From assembly GCA_945859605.1 (NCBI GenBank), contig OX243816.1:31018074-31082073 (forward strand): a DNA stretch of 64,000 nt. The letters are read 5' to 3'. This document shows, piece after piece, positions 34,126 to 46,500 of this stretch. The stretch is from Lumbricus rubellus. Its lineage: Eukaryota > Annelida > Clitellata > Crassiclitellata > Lumbricidae. A model generated the notes under the pieces. That model ran no database searches and had not been told where the DNA came from. It saw only the letters and a list, made by a program, of their open reading frames with translations. Both the position numbers and the translations under genes were made by a program. Every line of letters begins with the position of its first letter. The first letter of the stretch is position 1.

Positions 34126-36989
34126 ATGTCGAAGAAACGAACTTCTGAGGAATCCAATGACGATGAGCAAGGTAACCATACGCACACATTTTTCATTGAA
34201 ACCAAAAGCGAAACAGTTTAGGTCTAACTGGTGTAATATTTAAAAATAAGGTACATTATAAATACAAGGAATGCGCTTTATAACTGTTGACTCCGTTTTT
34301 ATGACGAACACTTGAAAGAACGTCGGTCTGAACTTCGAAACCAACAATTCGCACATTTTAAATTTGTTTAGCCTACGTATACATGTACGTAGGGCCTACA
34401 TTCAGAGGCTTATATGCTACACGTGAGAACACGTGAGGATCAGCTGTTTGCATGGTGCTCTGTGCGAGAAGAATTCAGGTTAAATATTGACTGTGATAAT
34501 GCGAGTTATCATGTTTGTTCGATCATCATTTCTGTTACTTTTTCGTCGTCGTACATAATGTTCACTGTTAGTTACATGCATTGAAGACTAACTATAAAGT
34601 TGAGTCTTTATTAAGTTACACTTTTCAAACTGTTCATGCGTAGGCCTATATTGCATTGCTTAATACTAACTCGAGGCAAAATCTCGTTATTGCATGCGTT
34701 ACTTTTATTATGTTCGGACTTTTGCATCAATAGAGATCACCGAAGATCTATTTTGTTTATTCTTGCGCCGTAGCACTCTTCCAAAACCAGGACAATGCCA
34801 AACGTGCAAATGTCGACTCAAATAGCGACACAACGGTAAGATATTTATAGTCTAATCATAATTAGATGAATGGTAATCGCAAATTATGATCAAACTTTGC
34901 GAATATCTTCAACAGTAAGTTTAAGCTGTATAGTCTGATTTTGGCATGCTTTTCTGAGGCCAAATAGGCTAAACTTATAAGCCTGAACACCTTCAATAGC
35001 ATTTAAATTCGACATCAAGACATTAATTTGCGTCTACAACTCTACATGCATCATGACTCATTGTCGGTTTAGACCTTAGAGCTTTCTGGTGAAAAGTAGT
35101 CGAAAATGTAGATAATTGGAAAATATCTCAAAAGCTACTAACATATAGAAGCTTGTACGAAAAGGAGAAAGCATTTTGCTGCTCAATATTATAGTCTACA
35201 AAGAAGTTCACTTTTAAATTCGGGACTAGATTCTAGCCAGTAACATCTGTGAAATAAGACGTATAGTCGTATATGATAAGACTTGCTAAGTTATGGACTG
35301 CTTTCATTTCGTCCACGTGCTCTATAAGACTACTGCTCTGTGTGCAATTCTGCTCCAACATTATTGTGCTAAGTTAGGCCTAATACTATGCTGAAGCATT
35401 CTTGGGAAATATTATGCTAACTAGTGATATCTTAAAATGTTAACGTGCTTGTAGTTGCAAGATCTACCATTGGAGCTACTTGAATGTATCCTCGTTAAAG
35501 TCGTGGCTACGGAAGTGATGGGTTTGAAGCTGGTCAAAAGTGTATGGAAAGAAAAGGCTGATCTGGAGATTGGTCGGCTGGGAACTGTCTGTTCGCAATG
35601 GAGCAACGTCCTATCGACCAACTCCTTCCGAATTAGACTGAACAGGATTCTAGATGACACTGGTAAGTTCATGAAACAAAGAATTGTATCTTTCGTTTAG
35701 GCCTACTTTTAATTTGACAAATCGCAGAATGACTAGCCTACAGCTCATAGTATGAACCGATGATAGCAAGTTATTGCAGGAGTCAAAATTCAATTATCAA
35801 TATTGCAAAAATTGAATTGAGATTTAAAATCAAAACTGAGTTTGTTCATGTATCATGATTAAACACAAGTTACACAACGTCAATGCGTACAATGCGTACG
35901 CTCTTTGACGTTTGAAATAGAATGCATACCATGGTCAATTAAATTCAATTTTCTGACTGTTGTCTCTACAGGTTGGCTACATGAGTAAATTGTAAATGCA
36001 TGAATGCATGTATGTTGATAATTACATTTAAAGTTTTATGAATATTTGTTCTTATGCCTGTCGTGTCTTTAGCGCAATAAATATAGTAGGGTAGGTTACT
36101 GTTTTCAGCCGAGGTGAAGATTCGTCTGGAAGTCTTGCACAACTTTCCGACCATGCGCGCAGAAATCTGTGCTTTGACTTCAATGAATGATGAAATATTC
36201 ACGCTGTTCAAGTCACGTGATCCACGCAACAAAATCCATGCTGTCCATGTTTACGATCGCAACAATATGGCTGCAGGTGTTAAGGATGTCATCCCGCTAC
36301 CAGGTGAAGATCCGGTGTCCATTGCAGCTTGCAGTGTGTCCAACTGCGTGTATGTTGGCGTGGAGCACAGGTGCGGTGTCTGCCTTTCAATCTTACGCAT
36401 TTCGAAAGATGCAGAACATCAGTTCAGCATATCGTCATGGGTGGAAGATCACAGATTTCATATTTTTACGATGTCTGTCTCCGCCAATGGTAGCCTGATA
36501 ATGATTTCAGAGAAACACCAATGGGAACCTCAAGTTGTAAGCATGTATGATGCGAATGGTTTCTTGCAACAAGAAATGAGATTGTCACAAGTTATTGATA
36601 CGCTTCGATATAAAAGCGCAATTCAGAGGTCGAATGGTAACTTCATATTGGCTTATGTCAGCAAGCAGCATGGTGGAATGCAGCTATCGGAGATCGATAT
36701 GAGTGGGAGCGTTGTACGTCAATATCAGTCATCGCACATCGATGGGACTTTTGTCAGTTTTGCAGATATTTCTGGCAGAATTGTGATGGCTGAACCTTTT
36801 GGAAGCATTGACCTGTTAGATTTCGAATTCAATCTCCAGGGTACTTATAATCTGCAGCAGGATCAAGGAAGGCATTTATTCCTCGTTGACTTGTACTACG
36901 ATAGCGAGAGGAACGAGATTCTGCGCATTCATTATGACTGGAATACTGGGAAAAACGCTTTAACTATCTTCCGTTTCACAGAAGAATGA
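34126..36989 (+). CDS. F-box/beta-propeller protein, copy A (complete, 4 exons)
   Basis: Exons 34126-34171, 34774-34835, 35455-35662 and 36109-36989 join in phase through GT-AG introns to 398 aa. Residues 1-36 are charged and probably disordered (MSKKRTSEESNDDEQ then AKRANVDS). About 37-105 is F-box-like: LQDLPLELLECIL...VCSQW..VLSTNSFRIRL. About 106-398 contains six strand-closing phrases of beta-propeller type (VYDRNN, LRISKD, YDANGFLQQE, EIDMSGSVVRQY, DFEFNLQ, IFRFTEE). Known F-box proteins bind Skp1-Cullin1 and present substrates for ubiquitination; a propeller would bind the target. That role is inferred. Start chosen because the same ATG exon recurs in D and F. AATAAA at 37234-37239 is a candidate poly(A) signal. 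Exon 4 shares an 85-bp identical tract with gene F. Confidence 0.85.
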
Positions 36990-38004
36990 ACCGTGGAAAA
37001 GGATGTTGACGATTGGGACAATTAAAAAATTTATTTCGATCTCTCTTGTAATGGAAGTGCCACTGTCATGTGCAGTGTTGTTATAAATAGTTGAACAGTG
37101 TTAAAGATAATATGCAGGTATGTAAATACAAGGAAATGCGCCTTATCACTATTCTCTATTTATCAACTTGATAATCGTCTTACTAAATGATGTCACAGTG
37201 ACGTGCAGCTACGCTGGTACAAGTTCTTTTCTAAATAAAAATGATAATGATGATTATCCGGAATAATCAACGCTTCAATAGCAATTCTTTGAGATGAGAC
37301 TTAATCAAATCATCTATTTATATATTTTGTTCCTTTTTGCGTTCTGTTTTTGAGTCGTCGAGAACAGTGGGTATCTCACTAAAAATAATTTAACTTATGT
37401 TCTCTTTGAAATATTTTGGTGAAATGTAGCAAATTATACGCAAATATGAGTTGCCTTTAGGCCTGTAAAACTTGATTGAAAAATTGTTGCTTCTAGGGAA
37501 GATATTGCAGACAAAAAATTAGGAGTCTCTTTTGGCCCGCTCTGTATGCTACATGTATGATAAATTTCTCCAGTCGTTTGTTCACTATTGTGATGTAGGA
37601 GCGCCACTTGCGGCTGCTCACGGGATGTTGTCTAGCTATGTAGGCTAAATGTAGGTTCTTTGCAGTTTTCGTTCGCATTTTATCCTCTGAGTGGTTTTTT
37701 TGGATGAATTTATTTGTTTAGCTACTTTGTAAGGCTTTGTAATGTGTTACGGCGCCGTATAAACTGTCGTATTAATTAACTTAGTTATTTATTCACAGCT
37801 ATAAAATCGGTCTGTGCTTAGTAGGCCAACTAAAAGTTGGGCCTTTATTGTTACACTTCTAAAACTGTTCATACATATTGCATTTTTTACAATCAATCTG
37901 CAATGTTTATATATTGTGTAATTATGCGTTGCTGTTATTTCGTTCGGGCTTTTGTATCCATAAAGATGACTTAAGATCTACTTTGCTATTTCTCTTCTAT
38001 ATAG
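36990..38004. other. A/B intergenic region, exon 1 of copy B missing
   Basis: A's 3' flank passes near 37120 into sequence (aaatacaaggaaatgcgc) that in A and F lies in intron 1, downstream of exon 1. Promoter and exon 1 of B therefore appear deleted at this junction. No other gene seen. Confidence 0.6.
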
Positions 38005-40553
38005 CGCTGTTGAATAATAACAAAGACAATGCCAAACGTGCAAATGTCGACTCAAGTAGCGACACAACGGTAGGCTATAATGAGATCAAACTCTAATATA
38101 TATCGCAATAATTTTATATATCGCATATTATGTTCTAAACATCGCGAATTTCTTACTCTGCCCTGAGTAGATATGGTCTAATAATTTTTGTGCCTTTTTA
38201 TTAATGGTGTTAGGCTATATTCGAAATCAAGATAAACTATTTGTGTATACATATGTCATGGACCTTTGTAGCCTTGCAGCATTCAGGTGAAAAGTAGTTT
38301 CAGATGTAGATAATTGGAAAATATCTCAAATATTGCTAGCCTGTAGAAAGTTGTAAGACAACGAAATGTCATGCGACTCAATAATAAAGCCTTGCAACAA
38401 AGTTGACAAAGTCAACATAATTAGCAAAGAAAGATTCGATCTTGCTTACTCTCCTCGCTTTTAAATTATTGAATAAATTCTAGCCACTTTCATCTATAAA
38501 TTATAAGAAAGACGCATTGGCTAAGTTCTGGACAGCTTTCACTTCATCCACGTGTTTCTAACTCAGCTTAACCTCCTTATACAGGCTAAGTTTTTACATT
38601 GAATGATTGAAAGTGTGATTTATAGTCTTATGTATTGTTGGTACAATAATATTAAATATGCTTTAACATTACTGCGCTTGATTGATTCTATGCTGAAGAG
38701 TTCTTGGGAAAGATGTTAACTCGTGATATCGTAAAATGTTATCGTGTCTATAGTTGCAAGATCTACCAATGGAGCTACTTGAATGTATCCTCCTTCAAGT
38801 CGCAGCTACTGAAGTGATGGATTTGAGGCTGATCAAAAGTGTGTGGAAAGAAAAGGTTGATTCTGTGATTGACAGACTTACAAATATCTGTTTGCAATGG
38901 AGCAACGTCCTATCGACCAACTCCTTCCGAATTAAACTTCACAGAATTCTAGATGGCACTGGTTAGTTCATTAACTAAGAATAGTAGCCTATATTTCGTT
39001 TAATTCCATTGTGATGTCCAAACAGCAGTATGATTGATGATGATTACAATTCATGGTATAAACGGATAATAACTATGATGATTATTGTGGGCCGCGGTGG
39101 TGTAGAGGTGGCGTCGGCACCTTGGAACCGGAGAGTTCCGGGTTCGAATCCACCGCAAGCCGCCGCGAATTGACCTTGAACAAATCCTTCACTCGCAAAT
39201 TGCTTGGGCTCTTTGGCTTGAAACTCAGATGCAGTTTCCGCGGCTGTAGTCGGAAGCGCCTCTGAGAAGCGAGCTTGTACGGGCGCTAGAACAAATGTGA
39301 TAAATATATATATAAAATAAATAAATAGAAGATCTGAAAATGGAATTAAGGTTAATGCATCAGAGCAAAATTGAGCTACATCTTGCCTAATATTTTCCTA
39401 CATACGATGTAAAACTCCGTATATAACATTTTGCTTTCCCGCGCGTCGTCCGATATTTCGCGTTGACGATTAAGGTCCCTTCAAGTTTAAAGTTCATTGC
39501 GCATGCTCCTTGACGTTTGGAGTATTATGTATAGCAAAGTCAATTTCATTGTCTAATACGTAAATTGCAAATGCATGAATGCATGTATGTTGATAAAATT
39601 ATATTTCACGTTTTAAGAATTTTATTTTGTTCAAATTCGTATCGTATCTGTAGTGCAATAAATAAATTACAGTGCTGATTTCAGCTGAGAGGAGGAATTT
39701 TGTGGAAGTCATGCACGAGTCTCCGCCCTTGCTGTCAGCAATCCGTGCAGTAACTACAATGAATGATGAGATATTCATGCTGTACAAGTCATATAATCAA
39801 GACAGTGCTATCCATGTTTACGATCGCGACAATTTGGCTGTGGTGAAGGATGTCATCCCGCTGCCAGGAAGAGAACCGATGTGCATGGCAGCTTGCAACG
39901 TGTCCAACTGCGTGTATGTTGGCCTACGTAAGAAAATAGCAAACTGCCTTTCAGTCGTACGCATTTCAAAAGATGCAGAACATCAGTTTAGCATTTTGCC
40001 ATGGATAGAAGATCACCGACTGTCTATCCATGCGATATCCGTCACCGCCAATGGCAACCTGATAATAATCTCAGAGAAGCACCAATGGGAACCTCATGTC
40101 TTAAGCATCTACGATGCGAATGGTTTCTTGCAACAGGAAATACAGATATCCCAAGATGTTGATGCGTCCAGATACAAAGACGTGATTCAGAGACCAAACG
40201 GAAACTTCATATTGACTTATCTCGGCAAGCAGAAGTGTTATGTGAAACTATCGGAGATCGATACGAGTGGGTGCGTTGTACACAAATATCAGTCATCACA
40301 TATCAATGAAATTTTTGTATGTTTTGCGGATATTTATGGAAGACTTGTGCTAGCTGAGCCTAACGGAGGAAACGAGGTTTTAGATGCCGAATTCAATCTC
40401 GTGGGTACTTTTGACCTGCTGCAGGATGAATACAGAGGCATTTTCCTCTACGACTTGCACTACGATAGGAAGAGAAACGAGATTCTGCGCCTTCATTGGG
40501 ACGTGAATACTGATTTCAACACTTTAGGAATCCATCGTTTCAGAGAAGCATGA
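38005..40553 (+). CDS. F-box/beta-propeller gene, copy B (exons 2-4, no exon 1)
   Basis: Exons 38005-38069 (65 nt, one codon longer than in other copies), 38754-38961 and 39685-40553 are all open and in phase with good splice sites, but no ATG exon or TGACGTCA block precedes them. The F-box is more diverged (ICLQWSNVL instead of VCSQWSNVL; LLQVAATEVMDLRLIKSVW). The propeller ends FREA with stop at 40551-40553. Either it is a 5'-deleted copy not yet decayed, or it is expressed by splicing from A's exon 1, whose phase fits. Intron 3 carries a SINE at 39089-39330. Intact frames over about 1.1 kb of coding sequence argue against an old pseudogene. Confidence 0.7.
39089..39330 (+). repeat. tRNA-derived SINE in intron 3 of copy B
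   Basis: Head gccgcggtggtgtagaggtg with A-box features, then B box GGGTTCGAATCC, a body with ttgaacaaatccttcactcg and ggcgctagaaca, and an AT-rich tail. It is absent at the equivalent place in the other copies, so it inserted after the duplications. Confidence 0.8.
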
Positions 40554-41298
40554 ATTATCATGGAAACGGATGTTGACGATTGGGACAATTTTTTATTAAA
40601 TAATTTCGATTTCTCTTGGCATGGACGTGACGTATGGCCACTATTATCTGCACTGTGATATTAAATTGCTGAACTGTGTTTTAAAAAACCTATCACAGAA
40701 ATATATTTGCTTAGAATTTGTTTACACAAATTAATCAGGTTGCCTGTAAAAAATCGTTCTTCTTTGCTCTACTTGTTTTACAAAACTGATCTATGTTAAA
40801 GACGTAAACCGTGTACATTTGGAATATCTGTTTGCACTATTGGGTTACCTTAAAAACATCGTTCTTCATTGATTTGTGCTTTTCATTTCAATAGAAATTC
40901 ATATAAATTCCTATTGTTTTTCTCTATTGACATAGCCTACATGAAGGCAAAACATAATGATGAGCGTCGTCCATTCACAATCGACGACAAAGGTCCTTCA
41001 GTCGAATTATTTTTGCGCTACATAATAATACTTTTGTGGCTCACGGTCGAAGCAGGGCCGTTGAGAAAAATTATTGACCTTGGACAGAGCAGTTTCGTGG
41101 ACCATAAGCTGTCTCAAATCTTTATGAGTAAAATGGTCCAAAACAAGTTGTTATATTGGCTTGTAGGCTACAGCATTAATATTTCATCATTCATTGTGGT
41201 CACAGAACAGATAGGTTTCTTATTACAACCTTCAAGGTCTCTATTATAATACCGATGCTGGGCCTGGCCAACGTGGCCAACGTGGCCATGCAGCATTC
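40554..41298. other. B downstream flank, duplicated unit
   Basis: Collinear with 46691-47435 (after C) and partly with 52787-53440 (after D): tgttgacgattgggacaatt, a cacaatcgacgacaaagg phrase and a ggacagagcagtt phrase. It shows that the duplication unit includes at least 1 kb of 3' flank. No gene called. Confidence 0.6.
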
Positions 41299-41578
41299 CT
41301 ATCACATTCTATAGCTAGGCCTAATGTTAGTGACTTCATATCACATTCGATAGCTAGGCCTAATGTTAGTGACTTCATACCACATTCGATAGTTGGGACT
41401 AATGTTAGTGACTTCATATCACATTCGATAGCTAGGCCTAATGTTAGTGACTTCATACCACATTCGATAGTTGGGACTAATGTTAGTGACTTCATATCAC
41501 ATTCGATAGCTAGGCCTAATGTTAGTGACTTCATACCACATTCGATAGTTGGGACTAATGTTAGTGACTTCGTCTGAC
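41299..41578. repeat. 39-bp minisatellite, ~7 units in A A B A B A B order
   Basis: Units share cattcgatag...taatgttagtgacttcata and come in two forms: A with cta-ggcct, B with ttgggact. The B-A pair forms a 78-bp higher-order unit. 39 is divisible by three, which yields an apparent minus-strand frame of 13-residue repeats. The equivalent place after gene C (about 47436-47500) has only one or two units. Confidence 0.85.
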
Positions 41579-42030
41579 TTCTGACCCTCCACCTCAACTG
41601 GAAACAGTGGAAAGAGGAGGATATAGGCCTACCGATGGCAGTGGGTAAGTGGGAACAATAGTAATTTAACAATAAACTTTAACTGCCTATAAAATTATGA
41701 TAGTAGCTGCAAATTGATGCAGTAATTTCATATCGTTGTAGCAGAATTAATAAACACGAATGCCGATGCAGGAAATAGCATTGCAAGATTAGGCTACACG
41801 CAAAACTTATCCCGTTTTCAACATAGGCTATTAAGCGCATAGCAGATTTTAATTCAGCCCTGCCCGGACGTTGATCGCGTTTTGATATTAAATTTCGAAC
41901 TGATAAGGGATTTAATTCTTTTGAATCGATCAACGAGTTTTATAACAGAGGATGGAATAAAAAATACCTTGAATCATCTGCTACGAAAAATTGATAAAAC
42001 AGAACCTTCTGCTTGTAACCATAGGAATCG

Positions 42031-42350
42031 GTGCCCACGGCGGCGCACATCGCTAACATTGCTCATGTGTACGAGTTAGTTTGCAGTCAAGACAATGGCG
42101 GCCCTACAAGCAAATTTCTACCCGACCTGCATCGCTTCTCGGCCCAATTTTCTGGCGAAGCAAGAGAAACCAGTTACTTGTTCCAGCGCCTATCAATCAC
42201 TATTCAGCGATTCAATGCGATTTCAATGCAATTTCAATGCACAACAGTTTTCTCCTTGTTTTTGACTCGGACGCCTCTTCAGAGTTTAAATTGCCCATTA
42301 ATATCTGACACCCTAAAGTTCATAGATATATCGGGTAATTTAAAATAATA
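42031..42350 (+). mobile_element. 5'-truncated non-LTR retrotransposon 3' end
   Basis: The frame contains GEARETSYLFQRLSI-IQRFNAISM, resembling the C-terminal end of reverse-transcriptase proteins of non-LTR retrotransposons, followed by a stop, a short 3' tail and an (AAT)n run. A paralogous copy lies at 47945-48275 and another related fragment follows immediately at 42366. The family assignment rests on memory of such C-termini and is moderate. Confidence 0.45.
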
Positions 42351-42365
42351 ATAATAATAACAATT

Positions 42366-42707
42366 TTTGGCAGCCTCACGGAAGATAACTAAATATGCAG
42401 ATCTCCCTGCAACCCACAGCTTCGTTCCGATCGCGTTAGAAACATTGGGGCCAATTAACTTGTCAGGTCGCGAGTTCATTGAGGAACTAGGTCGTCGGCT
42501 GACTACCGCCACGGGCGACCCTCAGGAGTCTACACATCTGTTTCAGCGCTTATCTATCTGTACACAACGCTACAACGCAATAGCGTTTAGGGGAACTTTT
42601 ATTCACGACACCGGTGACGAGGACCAAGTACAATTATAGTAGCAATTATCACTCTTCGGAGTTGATGCTAGAATAGGAAGTTGTCCGTTTTCTCAATAAA
42701 TGAAGTT

Positions 42708-42761
<54 letters not shown>

Positions 42762-42765
42762 CAAA
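42366..42765 (+). mobile_element. Second non-LTR retrotransposon 3' end, head-to-tail
   Basis: The open frame to 42639 includes HSFVPIALETLGPINLSG and ESTHLFQRLSICTQRYNAIA, aligning with the previous fragment's SYLFQRLSI-IQRFNAI. After the stop come about 70 bp with AATAAA and an (AAT)n tail (42711-42762). No 5' part is present, as expected for incomplete reverse transcription. Confidence 0.5.
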
Positions 42766-42904
42766 GACATAACGCTGTTGCTTTTTGAGGCACATTCACA
42801 CAGTTGCTCTGTGATGAGGACCACTAACATTACTATACAGAACAAAGAATATTTCGTGATGTTTCTTGTAAGAACGTTGTGCTTAATAAATGATGATGTA
42901 TTTT

Positions 42905-43012
42905 TAAAATAATAATAACAATAATAATAATAACAACAGTAATAAAAGTAATAACAGTAAGAATAATAATAGCAATAATAGTAATAGTAATAATAATTAT
43001 AATAATAACAAA
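42905..43012. repeat. AAT/AAC-rich microsatellite
   Basis: Interrupted (AAT)n directly before the atgacaatttatatggcgc sequence that also precedes genes D and F. Confidence 0.85.
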
Positions 43013-43556
43013 CCAATGACAATTTATATGGCGCTAAACCCAACCTAATCTCACGACGATCAACCTGAACCCAACCGACACTTGCCGCAGTCTTCCCTGA
43101 CTGAATAAGTTTCTATGATGAACACTTGACAAAGTCGGTCAGAACTTCTTAGCCTACACTTCACGCAGTTTTAATTTGTTTATCCACATTCAATAGCGTA
43201 AGATAGGCCTACACATGAGCACGCATTGTGATCAGCTGCTTTCACGGTGCTCTGCTTGAGAAAGTGTGTAAAGCTAAATCTAAGATTGTGATATTCGTAT
43301 GTTCACTGTTGGTTACGTGCATAATAGTTCCGTGCATAATATATAGGCTAACTATATACATGTATATGTATAATTGTATATATACATGTATATATATAAG
43401 GTTAGATTGTTATTAAGTCAACTTTTTCAAACTGTTGCATTGTCTTTACAGACGCTATAGACAAAGTCTCAACATTGTGTGCGTTGCTGTTATAACGTTC
43501 GGTCTTTTGTATAAATAAATATATAGCTTAAGATCTACTTTGTTATTCTGCTATAG

Positions 43557-46500
43557 CACTCTTCCAAAACCAGGACAATGCCAAACGTGCAAATGTCGAC
43601 TCAAATAGCGACACAACGGTAAGATAATGATATAGTCTAATGATATCAACAGTAATCGCAAATTATGATCAAAACTTTGCGAATTTCTTCACCATTCTGA
43701 TAGTTGGAACACTTTTCTGAAGAAAAACACTTGCTAGCACCCAATGGTTGGTTAGCAATTTGCGTCTACAAGTGTCATAAACTTTTGTCGGTTTGGGGCA
43801 TTCCGGTACAAACTTCTTTAAAATGTGGATTATTGCAAAATATCTCAGTGGCTGCTAGTCTCTAGAAAGTTGTAAGAAAATGAGAAAAAATTTTGCGGCC
43901 AAAAATTAATGATACAGAGAAAGTTAACAATTCAACAAAGTTAACAAAGAAAAAAATTCATTCTTGCTTACTCTCCTTCCTTTTAAATTCGTGATTAAAT
44001 TCTAGTCAGTGTCGTCTGTGAAATAAGACGTACCGGTATATGCTGAGTTCTGGTCTGCGTTCACTTCTTCGACGTATGTCTAACTGAACTTAACTTCCTA
44101 ATAATTTTACGTTTTTACATTCAATAATTGAAAGTGTGCTTTATAATCTTATGATAAGACTAAAAATTACACTCTTGTGTCTTACTGTTGCTCTATGTAC
44201 GATTCCACTTTAACGTTATTGTGCCTAGATTATGCTGAATAAGCGTTCTCAGGAGATGTGTTAACTCTTGATATCTTAAAATGTTTGCGTGCAGTTGCAA
44301 GATCTACCAATGGAGCTACTTGAATGTATCCTCGTTAAAGTCGTGGCTACTGAAGTGATGGGTTTGAAGCTGGTCAAAGATGTATGGAAAGAAAAGGCTG
44401 ATCTGGTGATAGATCGGCTGGGAACTGTCTGTTCGCAATGGAGCAGCATCCTGTCGACCAACTCCTTCCGTATTAGACTTCACATAATTCTAGATGACAC
44501 TGGTTAGTTCATTAAACAAAGAATTGTATCTTTTGTTCAATTTCATTGTGACAAACCGCAGAATGACTACAATAATTATTATTCGTAGTATATATATAAT
44601 TATATATATTTTATATATATGAACGGATGAGAGCAAGTTGTTACAGGAATCGAATACGATTGTCCGCAGCCATGCAAGGCGTCCATCACGCACTACTACT
44701 GTTCATTGACCAACGTCATTTGTCAACCTCAGGGAGGGCAGCTTCGTGCCAGAGTGTCGCCATTACAATAAACCCTCCTAAAGAAGCTTTTTTGTCATTA
44801 TTAAATCTCCATTGTTCATATTAGGAGATCTGAACTTGAAATTAAGGTGTTTTTTGTCCTCCAAAACCCAAGGGTGGCCACGTCCCATGCAATTTTATTA
44901 ATGGGGGGACCAATATGCCATCACACCCCTATTCGTATTACTGATTTCAAACCGAATAGGGGCCACGTCCCATGGCAGTTTTAAATGGGAAGGCCATGGC
45001 CGGATTGGGACCTCCTGGATCCGCCCCTGACTGGAGAAGCTGATATCAAGATATAAAATTATCGACATTACGAGAAATTGAAATTTTGAATCAAAACTGA
45101 ATGTGACCATGAATTAAAATGACATCAGTGGATAATGCGTAGGCCTATGCGTAATTATGAGCTTACTGTAGCTTCAATGCATGCGCCTACCTACCCTTGT
45201 AGTTGGAGTCTACGAATGCCAGAGTCAGGGATGCCACTCAGCTTTTTCCACCAAGATCTAGGTTTTTCGGTCTTGTCTAGGTTTTTAGATTTTTCGTCAG
45301 GATCTAGCATTTTTTCTCACTGCGGTTTTCCGACTTTTTTCATAAAAATAGATTTTTTGAAGGTGAAGATGCACAAAAGACGTGAAAAAGTTAAAAAATT
45401 GGATTTTTGGACCAATAGTAATAATTATTGTACATTTTGGAGCGAAAGACAAAAAAATTCAACATAAATTTTAACGAAAAAAGGAGCAAAGTTTAGTCGG
45501 ATGGCTAAAAAATGGTCGTTAGAAATTTCAAGCCGTAAAAATTGATGTAGGCTATTTTTTCAAAAATCCATGAATTTTCACAGAAATTCTCAATCTAGCT
45601 TTTCTAGCCTTTTTTCTTCCGATCTGACCTTTTTAAAATTCAGAGTGGCATCCATGCTGGTATCCCCCCGACATGAGTAGGCCTAAATCGTAAATAGCCA
45701 ACAGGAATGCAGTAGGCCTATGTTAATAGCCTAATATTATATTTTACGTTATAAGAATATTTGTTCAAATTCGTAACGTATCTTTAGCGCAATCAATAAA
45801 GTCGATTGTTGCTTTCAGCTGAGAACAAAATTCTTTTGGAAGTCTTACACGAATATCCACCGTTGCAGACAGACATTCGTGCAGTGATTGCAATGAATGA
45901 TGAGATATTCATGCTGTACAAGCCACGTGATCAAAACTCTACGATCTATGTTTACGATCGGATCAATATGGCTGTGGTGAAGGATGTCATTCCGCTACCA
46001 GGAAGAGATCCGATGTGCATGGCAGCTTGCAACGTGTCCAACTGCGTCTATGTTGGTCTACGAAAGAAAATTGCTCTCTGCCTTTCAGTCTTACGCATTT
46101 CGAAAGATGCAGAACATCAGTTTACCATATCCCCATTAATGGAAGATCACATACTGTCTATCTATGTGATATCCGTCACCGCCAATGGCAGTCTGATATT
46201 GATTTCAGAGAAGCACCAATGGGAACCTCATATCTTGAGCACATACGATGCGAATGGTTCCTTGCAACAGGAAATACAGATTTCTCAAGATATTGATACG
46301 TCCAAATATAAAGGAATAGTTCAGAGGTCAAACGGAAACTTCATATTGGCCCATGAAAGCAAGCAGAAGTTTAAAATGATTATATCGGAGATCGACGCGA
46401 GTGGGAGCGTTGTACGCCAATACCAGTCAGCATATAATGTTGGTGGTATTTTCGTCGGTTATGCCGATATTTCTGGTAGACTTGCGATAGCCGGGTGTTG

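Noticed and set aside
39089..39165. Functional tRNA gene
   Set aside because: A/B boxes present but no convincing cloverleaf, and it continues into the shared SINE body and tail.
41299..41578. CRISPR-like array, or a 142-codon repeat protein on the minus strand
   Set aside because: Units are contiguous without spacers, the host is eukaryotic, and the frame exists because 39 is divisible by three; the paralogous site lacks it.
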